Shown here piece by piece: positions 44,673 through 52,784 of a stretch of 64,000 nt of DNA (positions within the stretch are counted from its first letter, which is position 1; the number at the start of each line of letters is the position of its first letter). The stretch covers positions 79,414-143,413 of the forward strand of contig NZ_ARQI01000129.1 of the NCBI RefSeq assembly GCF_000384655.1. Reading direction: 5' to 3'. The stretch comes from Brachyspira innocens ATCC 29796 (GTDB taxonomy: Bacteria > Spirochaetota > Brachyspiria > Brachyspirales > Brachyspiraceae). Below the pieces are notes generated by a model that made no database searches, was not told where the DNA came from, and saw only the letters and a program-made list of their open reading frames with translations. Made by a program: the position numbers and the translations under genes.

Positions 44673-44700
44673 TTGACAATTTTTATTTAAATGTTAGAAT
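44673..44700 (+). promoter_or_regulatory. Promoter of feoB
   Basis: TTGACA (44673-44678) and TAGAAT (44695-44700), spacer 16, 46 bases before the start. I see no clear Fur-type inverted repeat around it. Confidence 0.6.
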
Positions 44701-44746
44701 ACACAAACAATTTGTAAATATCTTATAATTTTCAAGGAGAAAATTT

Positions 44747-47236
44747 ATGAAACTAACTGAATTGGATATTGAAGAAGGTTTTGTTGTTGATAAAGTAGCC
44801 ACTGATGGTGAAATTAGACAAAGAATTATAGAAATGGGTTTCACACCCGGGGCTAAAGGCTGGATTGTAAGAAAAGCACCTTTAGGAGACCCTATACAAG
44901 TTCATATAATGGATTATGAAATATCTTTAAGAAAATCTGAAGCTAACGGAATAGAAGTTGATAAATCTAATATTGAAATAAAAAAAGAAAGAGTATTAAA
45001 GCCAATTGAACATAAAGAATCAAAAGAAGATGAAGCTTCATTAACTGAAAATAAAAGCGATATAGCTAAAAAGATAAAAGTTCCTTCTAATAATACAAAA
45101 TTAAAAGTAGCATTAGCTGGAAATCCTAATTCTGGTAAAACTACAATATTTAATGCACTAACAGGAGCAAATTATAAAGTTGCTAATTACCCCGGTGTAA
45201 CTGTAGAAAAAAGACAAGCTAATATGATGTATAACGGATATACTTATGATTTGATTGATTTACCCGGTGTTTATAGTTTAAGTGCTTATTCACAAGATGA
45301 GGTTGTTGCATGTGATGTTTTACTTAATGAAAAACCAGACTTTATAATCAATGTTATAGATTCTACAAATTTGGAAAGAAATCTTTATCTTACATTGCAG
45401 CTTGTAGAATTAGGTATTCCTATAGTATGCGTACTTAATATGTATGAGCATGCTGAAAAAAACGGAGTTAATATTGATGAAAAAATTTTAACAGAGCTTT
45501 TTAAACTTCCAGTAATGAAAGTACATGGCAATAAATACGAAAGTGTTGTTATGATATTAGAAAAAATAGAAAAGATGTACAAATCTGGAAATAAGCTTCA
45601 TCAGGATTCCGCTATAAGATACGGAGAAGAAGTTGAAAAAGCTATAGAAATAATCACAAATAAAATGCAGGGAGATATAAGCAATCTTCATAAAAGATGG
45701 CTTGCTATAAAGGCATTAGAAAAAGACGAAAGAGCGATTCACTCTATAAGAAGAGAATGCAATAACGGCGGAGATGTTATAGAAACTCTAAATAAAGAAA
45801 TTATAAAATTAGAAAACTCAATGAATGCAAAAACAGATTCTATAATGGCTGATAAAAGATATTCATATATAAGAGGAGCTTTACAGGAAGCTGTTCATAA
45901 GGATAATATACAGGCATTCAATTTTACTGAGGCTGCTGATGTAATATTTTTAAATAAATGGCTTGGTCTTCCAATATTTTTGGTTGTATTATGGCTTATA
46001 TTTAAGATAACATTTACAGTAGGGGCATATCCTCAAGGCTGGCTTGAAATGGGTATAGGAGCATTATCTGGTTTTATAGGCAGTTTACTTCCAGAAGGCA
46101 GTTTAATACAGTCGGTTATTGTTGATGGTGTTATAGGCGGCGTTGGGGCTGTATTATCATTTCTTCCGCTTGTACTTATACTTTTTACTGGTATTTCATT
46201 TTTGGAAGACTCTGGATATATGGCAAGGGCTGCGTTCTTAATGGACAAAATAATGCATAAATTAGGTCTTCATGGTCAGTCATTTATCCCTCTTTTCTTG
46301 GGTTTCGGCTGTACTATTCCAGCTGTTATGGCAGCTCGCACATTAAGAAGTAAAAAAGACAGAGTTGTAACTGTTTTAATTACTACATTTATGAGCTGCG
46401 GTGCAAGGCTTCCAGTATATATACTTTTTATAGGGGCTTTCTTCGCTCCAAAAATGGCTGCTTCTGTAATGTTCAGTATATACATGATTGGTGTATTAAT
46501 GGCTTTTATAATGGCATTTATATTTAGAAAAGCATTCTTTAAAGGCGAAGAAACTCCTTTTGTAATGGAGCTTCCTCCATACAGAATACCAAGAGCTAAA
46601 GCGGTACTAAGACATATGTTTGACAGAGGATTAATGTACATAAAAAAAGCTGGTACTTATGTATTTGCTGCTTCTATAATTATTTGGGCTTTGATGACTT
46701 TCCCTCAATACAAACCTACAGATGCTGATAATCAAAGACTTATGAATGAAGCTAAAACATTAATTGCAAGTCAGGGATTAGATGTTAATGATGAAGAAGC
46801 TCTAAATACTGAGTTTGAAAGATTAGTTTCTTCTGAAGGATTAAAACATAGCTATGCTGGTAGAATAGGTACATTTATAGAACCTGTATTAAAACCATTA
46901 GGATTTGACTGGAGAATAGGTATTGGGCTTGTAGCTGGAGGAGCTGCAAAAGAGGTATTAGTTTCTACTATAGCTCAGATTAAATCTATAGAAGACGGGG
47001 ATGAAGCCGTACTTACTGAATCTTTGAGAAATGATCCAGTATTCAATCCTATAGTAGCTTATACATTATTACTATTTGTACTTTTATACTTCCCTTGCTT
47101 TGCTGCAATAGGAGTAATAGGTTCAGAAATAGGTAAAAAATGGATACCTTTCTTAATGCTTTATACATTATCTGTTGCTTGGATAGTGAGTTTTGCTTTC
47201 TATCAAATAGCTGGAAGAATAGCAGGTATTATTTAG
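44747..47236 (+). CDS. feoB: FeoA-FeoB fusion, ferrous iron transporter
   Basis: 829 residues with AAGGAG. Residues 1-72 form a FeoA-like SH3 domain (LTELDIEEGFVVDKVATDGE, IIEMGFTPGAKG, MDYEISLRKSEANGI). After a charged linker comes the FeoB G-domain: LAGNPNSGKTTIFNALTG (G1), NYPGVTVEKR (G2), DLPGVYSLSAYS (G3) and LNMYEHAEK in the G4 position. The membrane part has GFGCTIPAVMAARTL and SCGARLPVYILF, the FeoB Gate motifs with iron-path cysteines. It imports Fe2+ driven by GTP. In most bacteria FeoA is separate; here one gene covers both. A terminator follows. Confidence 0.95.
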   Translation: MKLTELDIEEGFVVDKVATDGEIRQRIIEMGFTPGAKGWIVRKAPLGDPIQVHIMDYEISLRKSEANGIEVDKSNIEIKKERVLKPIEHKESKEDEASLTENKSDIAKKIKVPSNNTKLKVALAGNPNSGKTTIFNALTGANYKVANYPGVTVEKRQANMMYNGYTYDLIDLPGVYSLSAYSQDEVVACDVLLNEKPDFIINVIDSTNLERNLYLTLQLVELGIPIVCVLNMYEHAEKNGVNIDEKILTELFKLPVMKVHGNKYESVVMILEKIEKMYKSGNKLHQDSAIRYGEEVEKAIEIITNKMQGDISNLHKRWLAIKALEKDERAIHSIRRECNNGGDVIETLNKEIIKLENSMNAKTDSIMADKRYSYIRGALQEAVHKDNIQAFNFTEAADVIFLNKWLGLPIFLVVLWLIFKITFTVGAYPQGWLEMGIGALSGFIGSLLPEGSLIQSVIVDGVIGGVGAVLSFLPLVLILFTGISFLEDSGYMARAAFLMDKIMHKLGLHGQSFIPLFLGFGCTIPAVMAARTLRSKKDRVVTVLITTFMSCGARLPVYILFIGAFFAPKMAASVMFSIYMIGVLMAFIMAFIFRKAFFKGEETPFVMELPPYRIPRAKAVLRHMFDRGLMYIKKAGTYVFAASIIIWALMTFPQYKPTDADNQRLMNEAKTLIASQGLDVNDEEALNTEFERLVSSEGLKHSYAGRIGTFIEPVLKPLGFDWRIGIGLVAGGAAKEVLVSTIAQIKSIEDGDEAVLTESLRNDPVFNPIVAYTLLLFVLLYFPCFAAIGVIGSEIGKKWIPFLMLYTLSVAWIVSFAFYQIAGRIAGII

Positions 47237-47267
47237 ACATAAGGATAGTTTTTTAATATAGTGTTTG

Positions 47268-47309
47268 GCTCAAGGCTTTGCTTATTAATGTGAAGTCTTG
47301 AGCTTTTTT
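47268..47309 (+). terminator. Terminator of feoB
   Basis: GCTCAAGGCTT/AAGTCTTGAGC (one G-U pair, 14-base loop) followed by TTTTTTT. The gap 47237-47595 also carries the promoter-like repeat and a long palindrome, listed separately. Confidence 0.8.
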
Positions 47310-47415
47310 ATTAATTAAACCTTATAGATGATGCAATTGATACAATAACTTGTTTCAAAATAATAAATATTGTTTTTATTTTATAACAGTCTCTTCAAAA
47401 ATAAGAATAAAGAAA

Positions 47416-47444
47416 TTGACAAACTATAGTTGTTTAGCTATATA
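47416..47444 (+). repeat. Promoter-like repeat, copy C
   Basis: TTGACA, 17-base spacer AACTATAGTTGTTTAGC, TATATACTAAA; the closest relative of copy B at 29904 (AATTATAGTTGTTTAGG). No plus-strand gene follows; about 150 bases on is the 3' end of the opposing XRE gene. Confidence 0.6.
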
Positions 47445-47545
47445 CTAAAATAATTAATTATACAGCATATTAAAAATCATATTTATAATTTTTAGTATAA
47501 TCTTATCAGGCAGTTTTTATACAAGTATGCTATTTAATAGATTTA

Positions 47546-47585
47546 TATTAGATATATGCAAAAAAATTATTGCATATATCTAATA
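47546..47585. other. 16-bp perfect inverted repeat past the XRE gene
   Basis: TATTAGATATATGCAA and TTGCATATATCTAATA flank an 8-base AT loop (AAAAATTA). It begins 11 bases after the XRE stop codon. No T-run follows on either strand, so it is not a typical terminator, but it may protect the 3' end of the mRNA. Confidence 0.55.
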
Positions 47586-47595
47586 CTAATAAAAA

Positions 47596-48015
47596 TCAAT
47601 CTATAATATTTTTCAAATCTTTTATAATAGTATCTATATTTGATAACTGCATTATAGAATAATTTTTAAGTTTATTTGCTATACATAAAAGTTTCTTAGT
47701 TTTCTCAATATGATCATAACTAAAAAATACAGAAATAGGTACATTCAAAGTTTTTGCTATTTTATTAAGATTTGTTATTGATATATTTCTTTTTCCAACC
47801 TCAACACTCTGTAAATATTTTGATGATATTCCAGAAACCTCTGCTATTTCTGATATAGTTTTCATTTGAGATTTTCTTATAGCACGTATATTTTTTCCAA
47901 CAGAGGATATTAACTCTTCATCTTCGATGGGTCTTTCTTTATTTTTATCATCTTCTGTTTTGCTGTCGCTGACAATATTATTGTAAAAAGGTTTTTTCAA
48001 ATTAGTAGTAAGCAT
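47596..48015 (-). CDS. XRE-family HTH transcriptional regulator
   Basis: 139 residues. An unstructured N-terminus (about 35 residues, acidic and basic mixed) precedes a Cro/C1-type helix-turn-helix: VGKNIRAIRKSQMKTISEIA, VSGISSKYLQSVEVGKRNIS and NLNKIAKTLNVPISVFF. The C-terminal part is helical, with no ligand or protease domain. I use the ATG at 48015 because GGAGG lies just upstream; the TTG three bases further overlaps. The start follows the radC stop by three bases, so the two are coupled. Targets unknown. Confidence 0.85.
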   Translation of the reverse strand: MLTTNLKKPFYNNIVSDSKTEDDKNKERPIEDEELISSVGKNIRAIRKSQMKTISEIAEVSGISSKYLQSVEVGKRNISITNLNKIAKTLNVPISVFFSYDHIEKTKKLLCIANKLKNYSIMQLSNIDTIIKDLKNIID

Positions 48016-48018
48016 CAA

Positions 48019-48702
48019 TCAAACCTCCATACTATTTTTATATTTATCAAACATTCCGTCTTCTTTGAAACTGTAATAAGAATTAGCAGCAATTATAATA
48101 TGATCCAGCATTTTTATATCAACCATTTTAAATGCTTTATACAGTACATTCGTTATATTAATATCCTCTTTAGAAGGTTTAGCTATACCTGATGGGTGGT
48201 TATGAGATACTATTACATAACTTGAACCCAAAGATAATGATTTTTCTACTAAATCTCTAGGATATATGGTAGCTGAATCTATAGTTCCTCTGAATATATG
48301 CTCCATTGATATAAATTTTTTATTTACATCTAAACAAACAATAGAGAAAGTTTCAAATTTTAACTTACCTAATTTTATTATCAAATAATTTATCAAATCT
48401 CTTTTTTTAAACTCAGGCGTATCAGCTTTTAAGCTGCTTAATAAATAGTATTCTAAAATAGAAGGTATACTCTTTATAAGTTTTATCTTATTCTCATTAA
48501 GTCCCTTTACTTTCAAAAGCTCTTTATCAGAAGCATTAACTATATTATACAAATTATAAAAGCTGTAATATAACTTATCTACTATAGTATTGGCCCTTTC
48601 TAAAGATATGCCGTTTGATATAATAGAGGCTAATATTTGTTTTTCGTCTACTAAATCGGCATTACTAAACTGCAGGTTATTATTATAAAAATCATTATAC
48701 AT
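48019..48702 (-). CDS. radC: RadC-family JAB/MPN domain protein
   Basis: 227 residues. An N-terminal helix-hairpin-helix-like part (LLKVKGLNENKIKLIKSIP) and a C-terminal JAMM metal site: SHNHPSGIAKPSKEDINITN, the HxH-P-S-G...D pattern of RadC. Function is debated; despite the name a repair role is not secure. It shares an operon with the XRE regulator, an association also seen in mobile islands, though no other mobile genes are near. Confidence 0.88.
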   Translation of the reverse strand: MYNDFYNNNLQFSNADLVDEKQILASIISNGISLERANTIVDKLYYSFYNLYNIVNASDKELLKVKGLNENKIKLIKSIPSILEYYLLSSLKADTPEFKKRDLINYLIIKLGKLKFETFSIVCLDVNKKFISMEHIFRGTIDSATIYPRDLVEKSLSLGSSYVIVSHNHPSGIAKPSKEDINITNVLYKAFKMVDIKMLDHIIIAANSYYSFKEDGMFDKYKNSMEV

Positions 48703-48769
48703 AAATACTTCCTTAATAAATTATAGTATAGCCTATAGTTAAACAAATTTTTTTTTAAAAATAAGCCAT

Positions 48770-48801
48770 TTATTAAAGAAAATAAACAGTATATACTTTA
48801 C
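48770..48801 (+). repeat. AGTATATACT-centred short repeat, copy 2
   Basis: Matches 24290-24321 (TTATTAAAG..AAA.A.ACAGTATATACT), and is again placed just after the stop of a minus-strand lipoprotein gene. Confidence 0.45.
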
Positions 48802-48853
48802 TTTTTATAATTTTTTTTAAAAAACTTAATATTATTATAAAAAAACATACACT

Positions 48854-50353
48854 TTAATAAGTTAAAGAATATATTAACTTTATACTTCCACCTGCATCAT
48901 TAGCACCAATTGAAGAATTATTTATTGTAATCTCAAATTGTTTAATTTCTCCTTTTTTAAGAGTAAAAGTTTTATCGAATGAAACATCAGCAACATCTCC
49001 AGAAGATGAATCAAAGACAAACATATCCTGAGTTTTATCGTATCTGAATTTTATTAAAGGTTTATTTTGTTCTATCAAAACAGTATCATTAGCAATCTGA
49101 GGTATTTTATAAGTTCTGTCATACATTGTAATAGAAGCGTCTAAATAAAAATAAACCTCATCTGTATCCTCATACTGCACATCAAGAGTATATACTGTAG
49201 AAAGTATGCTTTTAGTTTCTCCGACATTTACTGCAGCTAAAGAATCAAAGAATAAACTAGGTTTTTCTTTTGAAGCAATTATATTATAATTAATAGTATC
49301 TGAATTTAAATTATATCCAAGCCTTATATCATAGCTAAATCCTGCATAATTTGTATATTCATCTTTACCAGAAAGTTTATCAACAAAACTTTGAGCACTG
49401 ATATTTTGTATCTGCAAATCCTGAACCTGCAAAGCTATTTTATTTTTTTCCACTATTTTTATAGGCAAATAAGGAGAGCGTCCTGGACTTCCATTACTTG
49501 CTACATTTCTTTTTAAATCTGTAGGACTTCCGTCTAGTCTAGGAGCATAACTGTTGTCATTAGCTATAGATAAAGTACACCAATCATATATCTCTATAGT
49601 ACCATCAGAATGAACTATACCTACTGGGTCATACTCATAAAAATATGTAAGACCTTCAACAGTAAATTTTACCTGTTCATTTAAAGTAGCACTATCAGCA
49701 CTAGCCTCCCAGCCAAGTTCCACAGCACCCCATTCTATAGGAGCAGGTATTCCTAAAATTGATTTCCATTTTGTAGGTATAGCAAAGGCAAATACTAATT
49801 TTGAATAACTATCTATCGCTATCAAATAATTATCCGTAGAAAGTCCTGCAGTACCAGTAAAACGGTAGAACCAAAACCTATTAAGCCTATCACTTTTATT
49901 GTAAGCACTTGTAGATGAGAAAGTGGGATTCATATTCTTATACATATAGTATTTTACTTTTGTAACAGTAAAACCTGCAGCTTTGGTATTAGTTCCGTCA
50001 TAATAATATTCATTTCTTGATAAATCAAGAGGCTTCCAAGTATCATCTTTAATGAGCATATATGTTGGTTCATTTTTAAGTCCGAAAGAGGCAGCTATTA
50101 CATATTCATTGTCAAGGTCAAGAGTAAAACCTCTATAATCCTCTCTATTCCATTCACCAGTTTTAAAAGGATCTTCTGCATCACTTAAAATACCTTCTCC
50201 GCCTACTTCTGGTTCATCTGTATCGCCGCTTATATCATTATCCGACCTTGACATTTCCTGATAATAGTACAATGGGCTGAAATGTCTTGTGCAGGTATTA
50301 AAAAATATTGCCATAAAAAGAATTGATAAAATAACAAATATAGTATTTTTCAT
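48854..50353 (-). CDS. Large surface lipoprotein of the HFxPxYYY family, member 1
   Basis: About 499 residues. The start at ATG 50353 gives MKNTIFVILSILFMAIFFNT-C with a lipobox; an upstream in-frame ATG at 50368 is less suitable. The mature N-terminus, RHFSPLYYY then EDPFKTGEWNREDY, and the block LNRFWFYRFTG..YLIAIDSYSKLVFAFA..YFYEYDPVGI recur in the two larger neighbours, so it is their paralogue. The C-terminal half differs: it has TVYTLDVQYEDTDEVYFYLD and lacks the tandem units. Probably exposed on the surface; function unknown. Confidence 0.8.
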   Translation of the reverse strand: MKNTIFVILSILFMAIFFNTCTRHFSPLYYYQEMSRSDNDISGDTDEPEVGGEGILSDAEDPFKTGEWNREDYRGFTLDLDNEYVIAASFGLKNEPTYMLIKDDTWKPLDLSRNEYYYDGTNTKAAGFTVTKVKYYMYKNMNPTFSSTSAYNKSDRLNRFWFYRFTGTAGLSTDNYLIAIDSYSKLVFAFAIPTKWKSILGIPAPIEWGAVELGWEASADSATLNEQVKFTVEGLTYFYEYDPVGIVHSDGTIEIYDWCTLSIANDNSYAPRLDGSPTDLKRNVASNGSPGRSPYLPIKIVEKNKIALQVQDLQIQNISAQSFVDKLSGKDEYTNYAGFSYDIRLGYNLNSDTINYNIIASKEKPSLFFDSLAAVNVGETKSILSTVYTLDVQYEDTDEVYFYLDASITMYDRTYKIPQIANDTVLIEQNKPLIKFRYDKTQDMFVFDSSSGDVADVSFDKTFTLKKGEIKQFEITINNSSIGANDAGGSIKLIYSLTY

Positions 50354-50445
50354 AGTATAAATTCTCATAAATAATTTTCATAGATATAATTATACTAATA
50401 AAATAAATTAAGTAAACAATATATAAAATTTATTTAAAAAAAATT

Positions 50446-50476
50446 GGCAGAAGTAAATATTTTTTATTACCCTGCC
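50446..50476 (-). terminator. Terminator of the small lipoprotein gene
   Basis: GGCAG..GTAA pairs with TTAC..CTGCC, and the minus strand continues AATTTTTTTT. It lies 24 bases after the stop. Confidence 0.65.
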
Positions 50477-50499
50477 TATAAATATAATAACAGTTATTT

Positions 50500-50880
50500 T
50501 TATTTAGACGAATTATTTAATTCTGCCTCTGATATTTTGTAGCTTACCCCTTCCCTAACACTAAAATACAAAGCAGTATTATTATGAAAATTAAGTATAT
50601 AAGTGTATGAAGGATTATTAACAGACTTAAGAGTAAAATTACCTGTTGTTACAGAAGAAGTAATATCAAAAATTTCGTTATTAATAGCAACACCATTAAA
50701 AGCATAAACATCAATCTTTAGATTCTGCTTATCCTCTTTAGAAACCGTTACCCTAATATTTTTATCTTCACTCTCATAAGTACCCTCTCTGTCTTTAAAC
50801 TTCATACCCACTTCAGAAAAAGGTGAAGTACATGAAAGCAAAAATAAAGAAATACCTAATAAAATAATTTTTTTAAACAT
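50500..50880 (-). CDS. Small lipoprotein of unknown function
   Basis: 126 residues. Signal peptide with lipobox LLSC at about residue 16, then SPFSEVGMKFKDREGTYES and a row of short beta-type strands (KNIRVTVSKEDKQNLKIDVY, NNTALYFSVREGVSYKISEA). It lies between the large lipoprotein genes, has its own terminator, and may share their envelope compartment. The single domain (GTYES..) resembles small lipocalin-like lipoproteins; no family is recognised. Confidence 0.7.
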   Translation of the reverse strand: MFKKIILLGISLFLLSCTSPFSEVGMKFKDREGTYESEDKNIRVTVSKEDKQNLKIDVYAFNGVAINNEIFDITSSVTTGNFTLKSVNNPSYTYILNFHNNTALYFSVREGVSYKISEAELNNSSK

Positions 50881-50958
50881 TTTTATTTATCCTAACATTA
50901 TTTATATGATTGTATTATATAAAAAAAATTTTGTTTGTAAATAGTAATTTTTAATAAA

Positions 50959-50999
50959 AAAGCAGAGAGAGTTTTTTATGGTCTCCCTGCTTTATTTTT
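50959..50999 (-). terminator. Terminator of lipoprotein member 2
   Basis: AAAGCAGAGAGA/TCTCCCTGCTTT (one G-U) with an 11-base A/T loop and flanking T-run; same build as the hairpin at 52729. Confidence 0.75.
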
Positions 51000-51009
51000 T
51001 TATTATAGA

Positions 51010-52698
51010 TTATTTATTCTCTCTAACAGCATCATAACCCAAACCAGCATCGGAGTCAGCTGTACCAAGTCCCCATATCTGTGCTAATACAGTACTTGTT
51101 TTTATTAAATAATCATCTTTACCGTCATATTCTCTCAATACAACACGTCCATAATCTCCAATAGTACCGCCCGGACTTGCTTCATATATAGCTGTAAACT
51201 GCTGTTCTAATGAATCATCAAAACGAGCCAATTTATATGAATATGTCTGAGTTCTCCATTTGTATTCAAACCATGATAAATATCTTTCTTCATAAGTTAA
51301 AGTAAACTCAGAACCATCGGCAGTAAATTGATATACGAGATTTCGCATAGAAGACGTATCTTCACCTTTAAATGTCGCTCCAAGAACTCTGTCTGTAAAT
51401 ATAGGACCGTAATCTTTAAAATCTGGGTCTAATGAAGTACCATTAAATGATATAGTATCTTTATTATTTACTTTTACAAGTGAAACTATAACTGTATCTC
51501 CAGAATCAGTGGTATTTTCATATATAGCCTTATATTTAGAAGTTATAGTTTTAACCTTGTATGTTTTTTCTGTTTTTAAAGTACTATTATATTCTTCTAC
51601 CACAACTTTTATATTAGGTACATCTGCAGTAGTTTCAAAAGTGTAAGAATATAATTTAAAACTATTGCCTCCATAATTACCAGACTTCCATAAATCTAAA
51701 TCTATTTGATTCTTACCGTCAACCATATATCCAGAATAATCACGGTATTTAAATGACGGATAACTAGATTTTATTTTATTTATATTATCTTTGAAAGTTT
51801 CTTGATCTTCAGGTGAAGCAGGTTCTGAAGATGAAGGATTCAAAGATCTATAAGGAGAATAACCTTGTCCTGTAGGATTAGGCTGTGCCATAGCAGGATA
51901 TCCATGATCTGAAGGCATATATGTAGTAGGAGAAGCAACAAACTCGGTTTTATAATGCTCGTATAAAATAACACTTCCATCTTCTTTAACATATCCTATA
52001 GGATCATATTCATAAAAGGCCTTTTTATCTCCATGTTTTTCTACAGCTTCAAAAGCAGTAGGTACTTTATCCCCCATAATAGTCTCTGTATCAGTAATAG
52101 CTCCGAAAGCAAATATAAACTTAGAATAAGTATCGACCGCTATAAGATATTGTTTTAATGTAGCTATAGAGGCATTTCCGTTTATAGAATAAAAATTAAA
52201 TCTATCCATTCTTCCTGGCAAATATCCCAAACTACTATAAAGAGGATTTTCTCCTGCATATCTATATACTTTTAAGTTATCAATATCTACAGTCAATAAT
52301 CCGCTTTCAGCATAATTTTCTCCGTCTTTACCATTATAATATTCAGCAGGTATATTATTCCAATCAGCACCTCCTTGTATCCAATTTCTAGTATCATCAT
52401 TAAAGAAATCATATATAGGAAGTTTATCTCCTTTGAAACTTGCTTTAAATAGCCAATTTTTAAATTTATCTGCAGAAAACTGATAGTTCGGGTCATTATA
52501 TTCTTCTGGAAGTTTAAACGGATCTTCATCAGCAGGAACTTCATCTGGAAGTTTTTCAGGACCAGTATTAGGTGTCCCAAGTGATGAGCTAGAGCTGCTT
52601 GATTTAGTATAATAATACCTTGGGTTAAAGAAATGCCCGCCGCATGACACCATAAACATATATATCATTGCCAAAAATAATAAATAATTTTTTTTCAT
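51010..52698 (-). CDS. Large surface lipoprotein of the HFxPxYYY family, member 2 (one repeat pair)
   Basis: 562 residues, AGGAAAATGC before the ATG. Lipobox VSCG, then GHFFNPRYYYTKSSSSSSS. Residues about 60-260 share the family core (EDPFKLPEEYND, MDRFNFYSINGNA, YLIAVDTYSKFIFAFG, KKAFYEYDPIGYV). After a linker there is one A-type unit (FKLYSYTFETTADVPNIKVV, residues about 345-365) and one B-type unit (DRVLGATFKGEDTSS..LVYQFTADGSEFTLTYEERY, about 450-495), the same modules that member 3 carries four times. It probably sits on the cell surface. Confidence 0.82.
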   Translation of the reverse strand: MKKNYLLFLAMIYMFMVSCGGHFFNPRYYYTKSSSSSSSLGTPNTGPEKLPDEVPADEDPFKLPEEYNDPNYQFSADKFKNWLFKASFKGDKLPIYDFFNDDTRNWIQGGADWNNIPAEYYNGKDGENYAESGLLTVDIDNLKVYRYAGENPLYSSLGYLPGRMDRFNFYSINGNASIATLKQYLIAVDTYSKFIFAFGAITDTETIMGDKVPTAFEAVEKHGDKKAFYEYDPIGYVKEDGSVILYEHYKTEFVASPTTYMPSDHGYPAMAQPNPTGQGYSPYRSLNPSSSEPASPEDQETFKDNINKIKSSYPSFKYRDYSGYMVDGKNQIDLDLWKSGNYGGNSFKLYSYTFETTADVPNIKVVVEEYNSTLKTEKTYKVKTITSKYKAIYENTTDSGDTVIVSLVKVNNKDTISFNGTSLDPDFKDYGPIFTDRVLGATFKGEDTSSMRNLVYQFTADGSEFTLTYEERYLSWFEYKWRTQTYSYKLARFDDSLEQQFTAIYEASPGGTIGDYGRVVLREYDGKDDYLIKTSTVLAQIWGLGTADSDAGLGYDAVRENK

Positions 52699-52728
52699 GC
52701 ATTTTCCTTAAATTAATTTTTAACAAAA

Positions 52729-52763
52729 AAGCGGAGAGAGTTTTTTAATTCTCTCCCCCGCTT
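52729..52763 (-). terminator. Terminator of lipoprotein member 3
   Basis: AAGCGGAGAGAG pairs with CTCTCCCCCGCTT around a T/A loop; a T-run follows on the minus strand. It is a near copy of the hairpin after member 2 (AAGC.GAGAGAGTTTTTTA). Confidence 0.78.
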
Positions 52764-52784
52764 GATTTTTTAATTATAAACTAT

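Noticed and set aside
44560..44746. Fur box before feoB
   Set aside because: I looked for a GATAAT-type 19-bp inverted repeat; the AT-rich leader gives only weak partial matches.
47416..47585. Small RNA gene from repeat C to the long hairpin
   Set aside because: The hairpin is not followed by a T-tract on the plus strand, so an end for such a transcript is not supported; kept only as a finding on the repeat.
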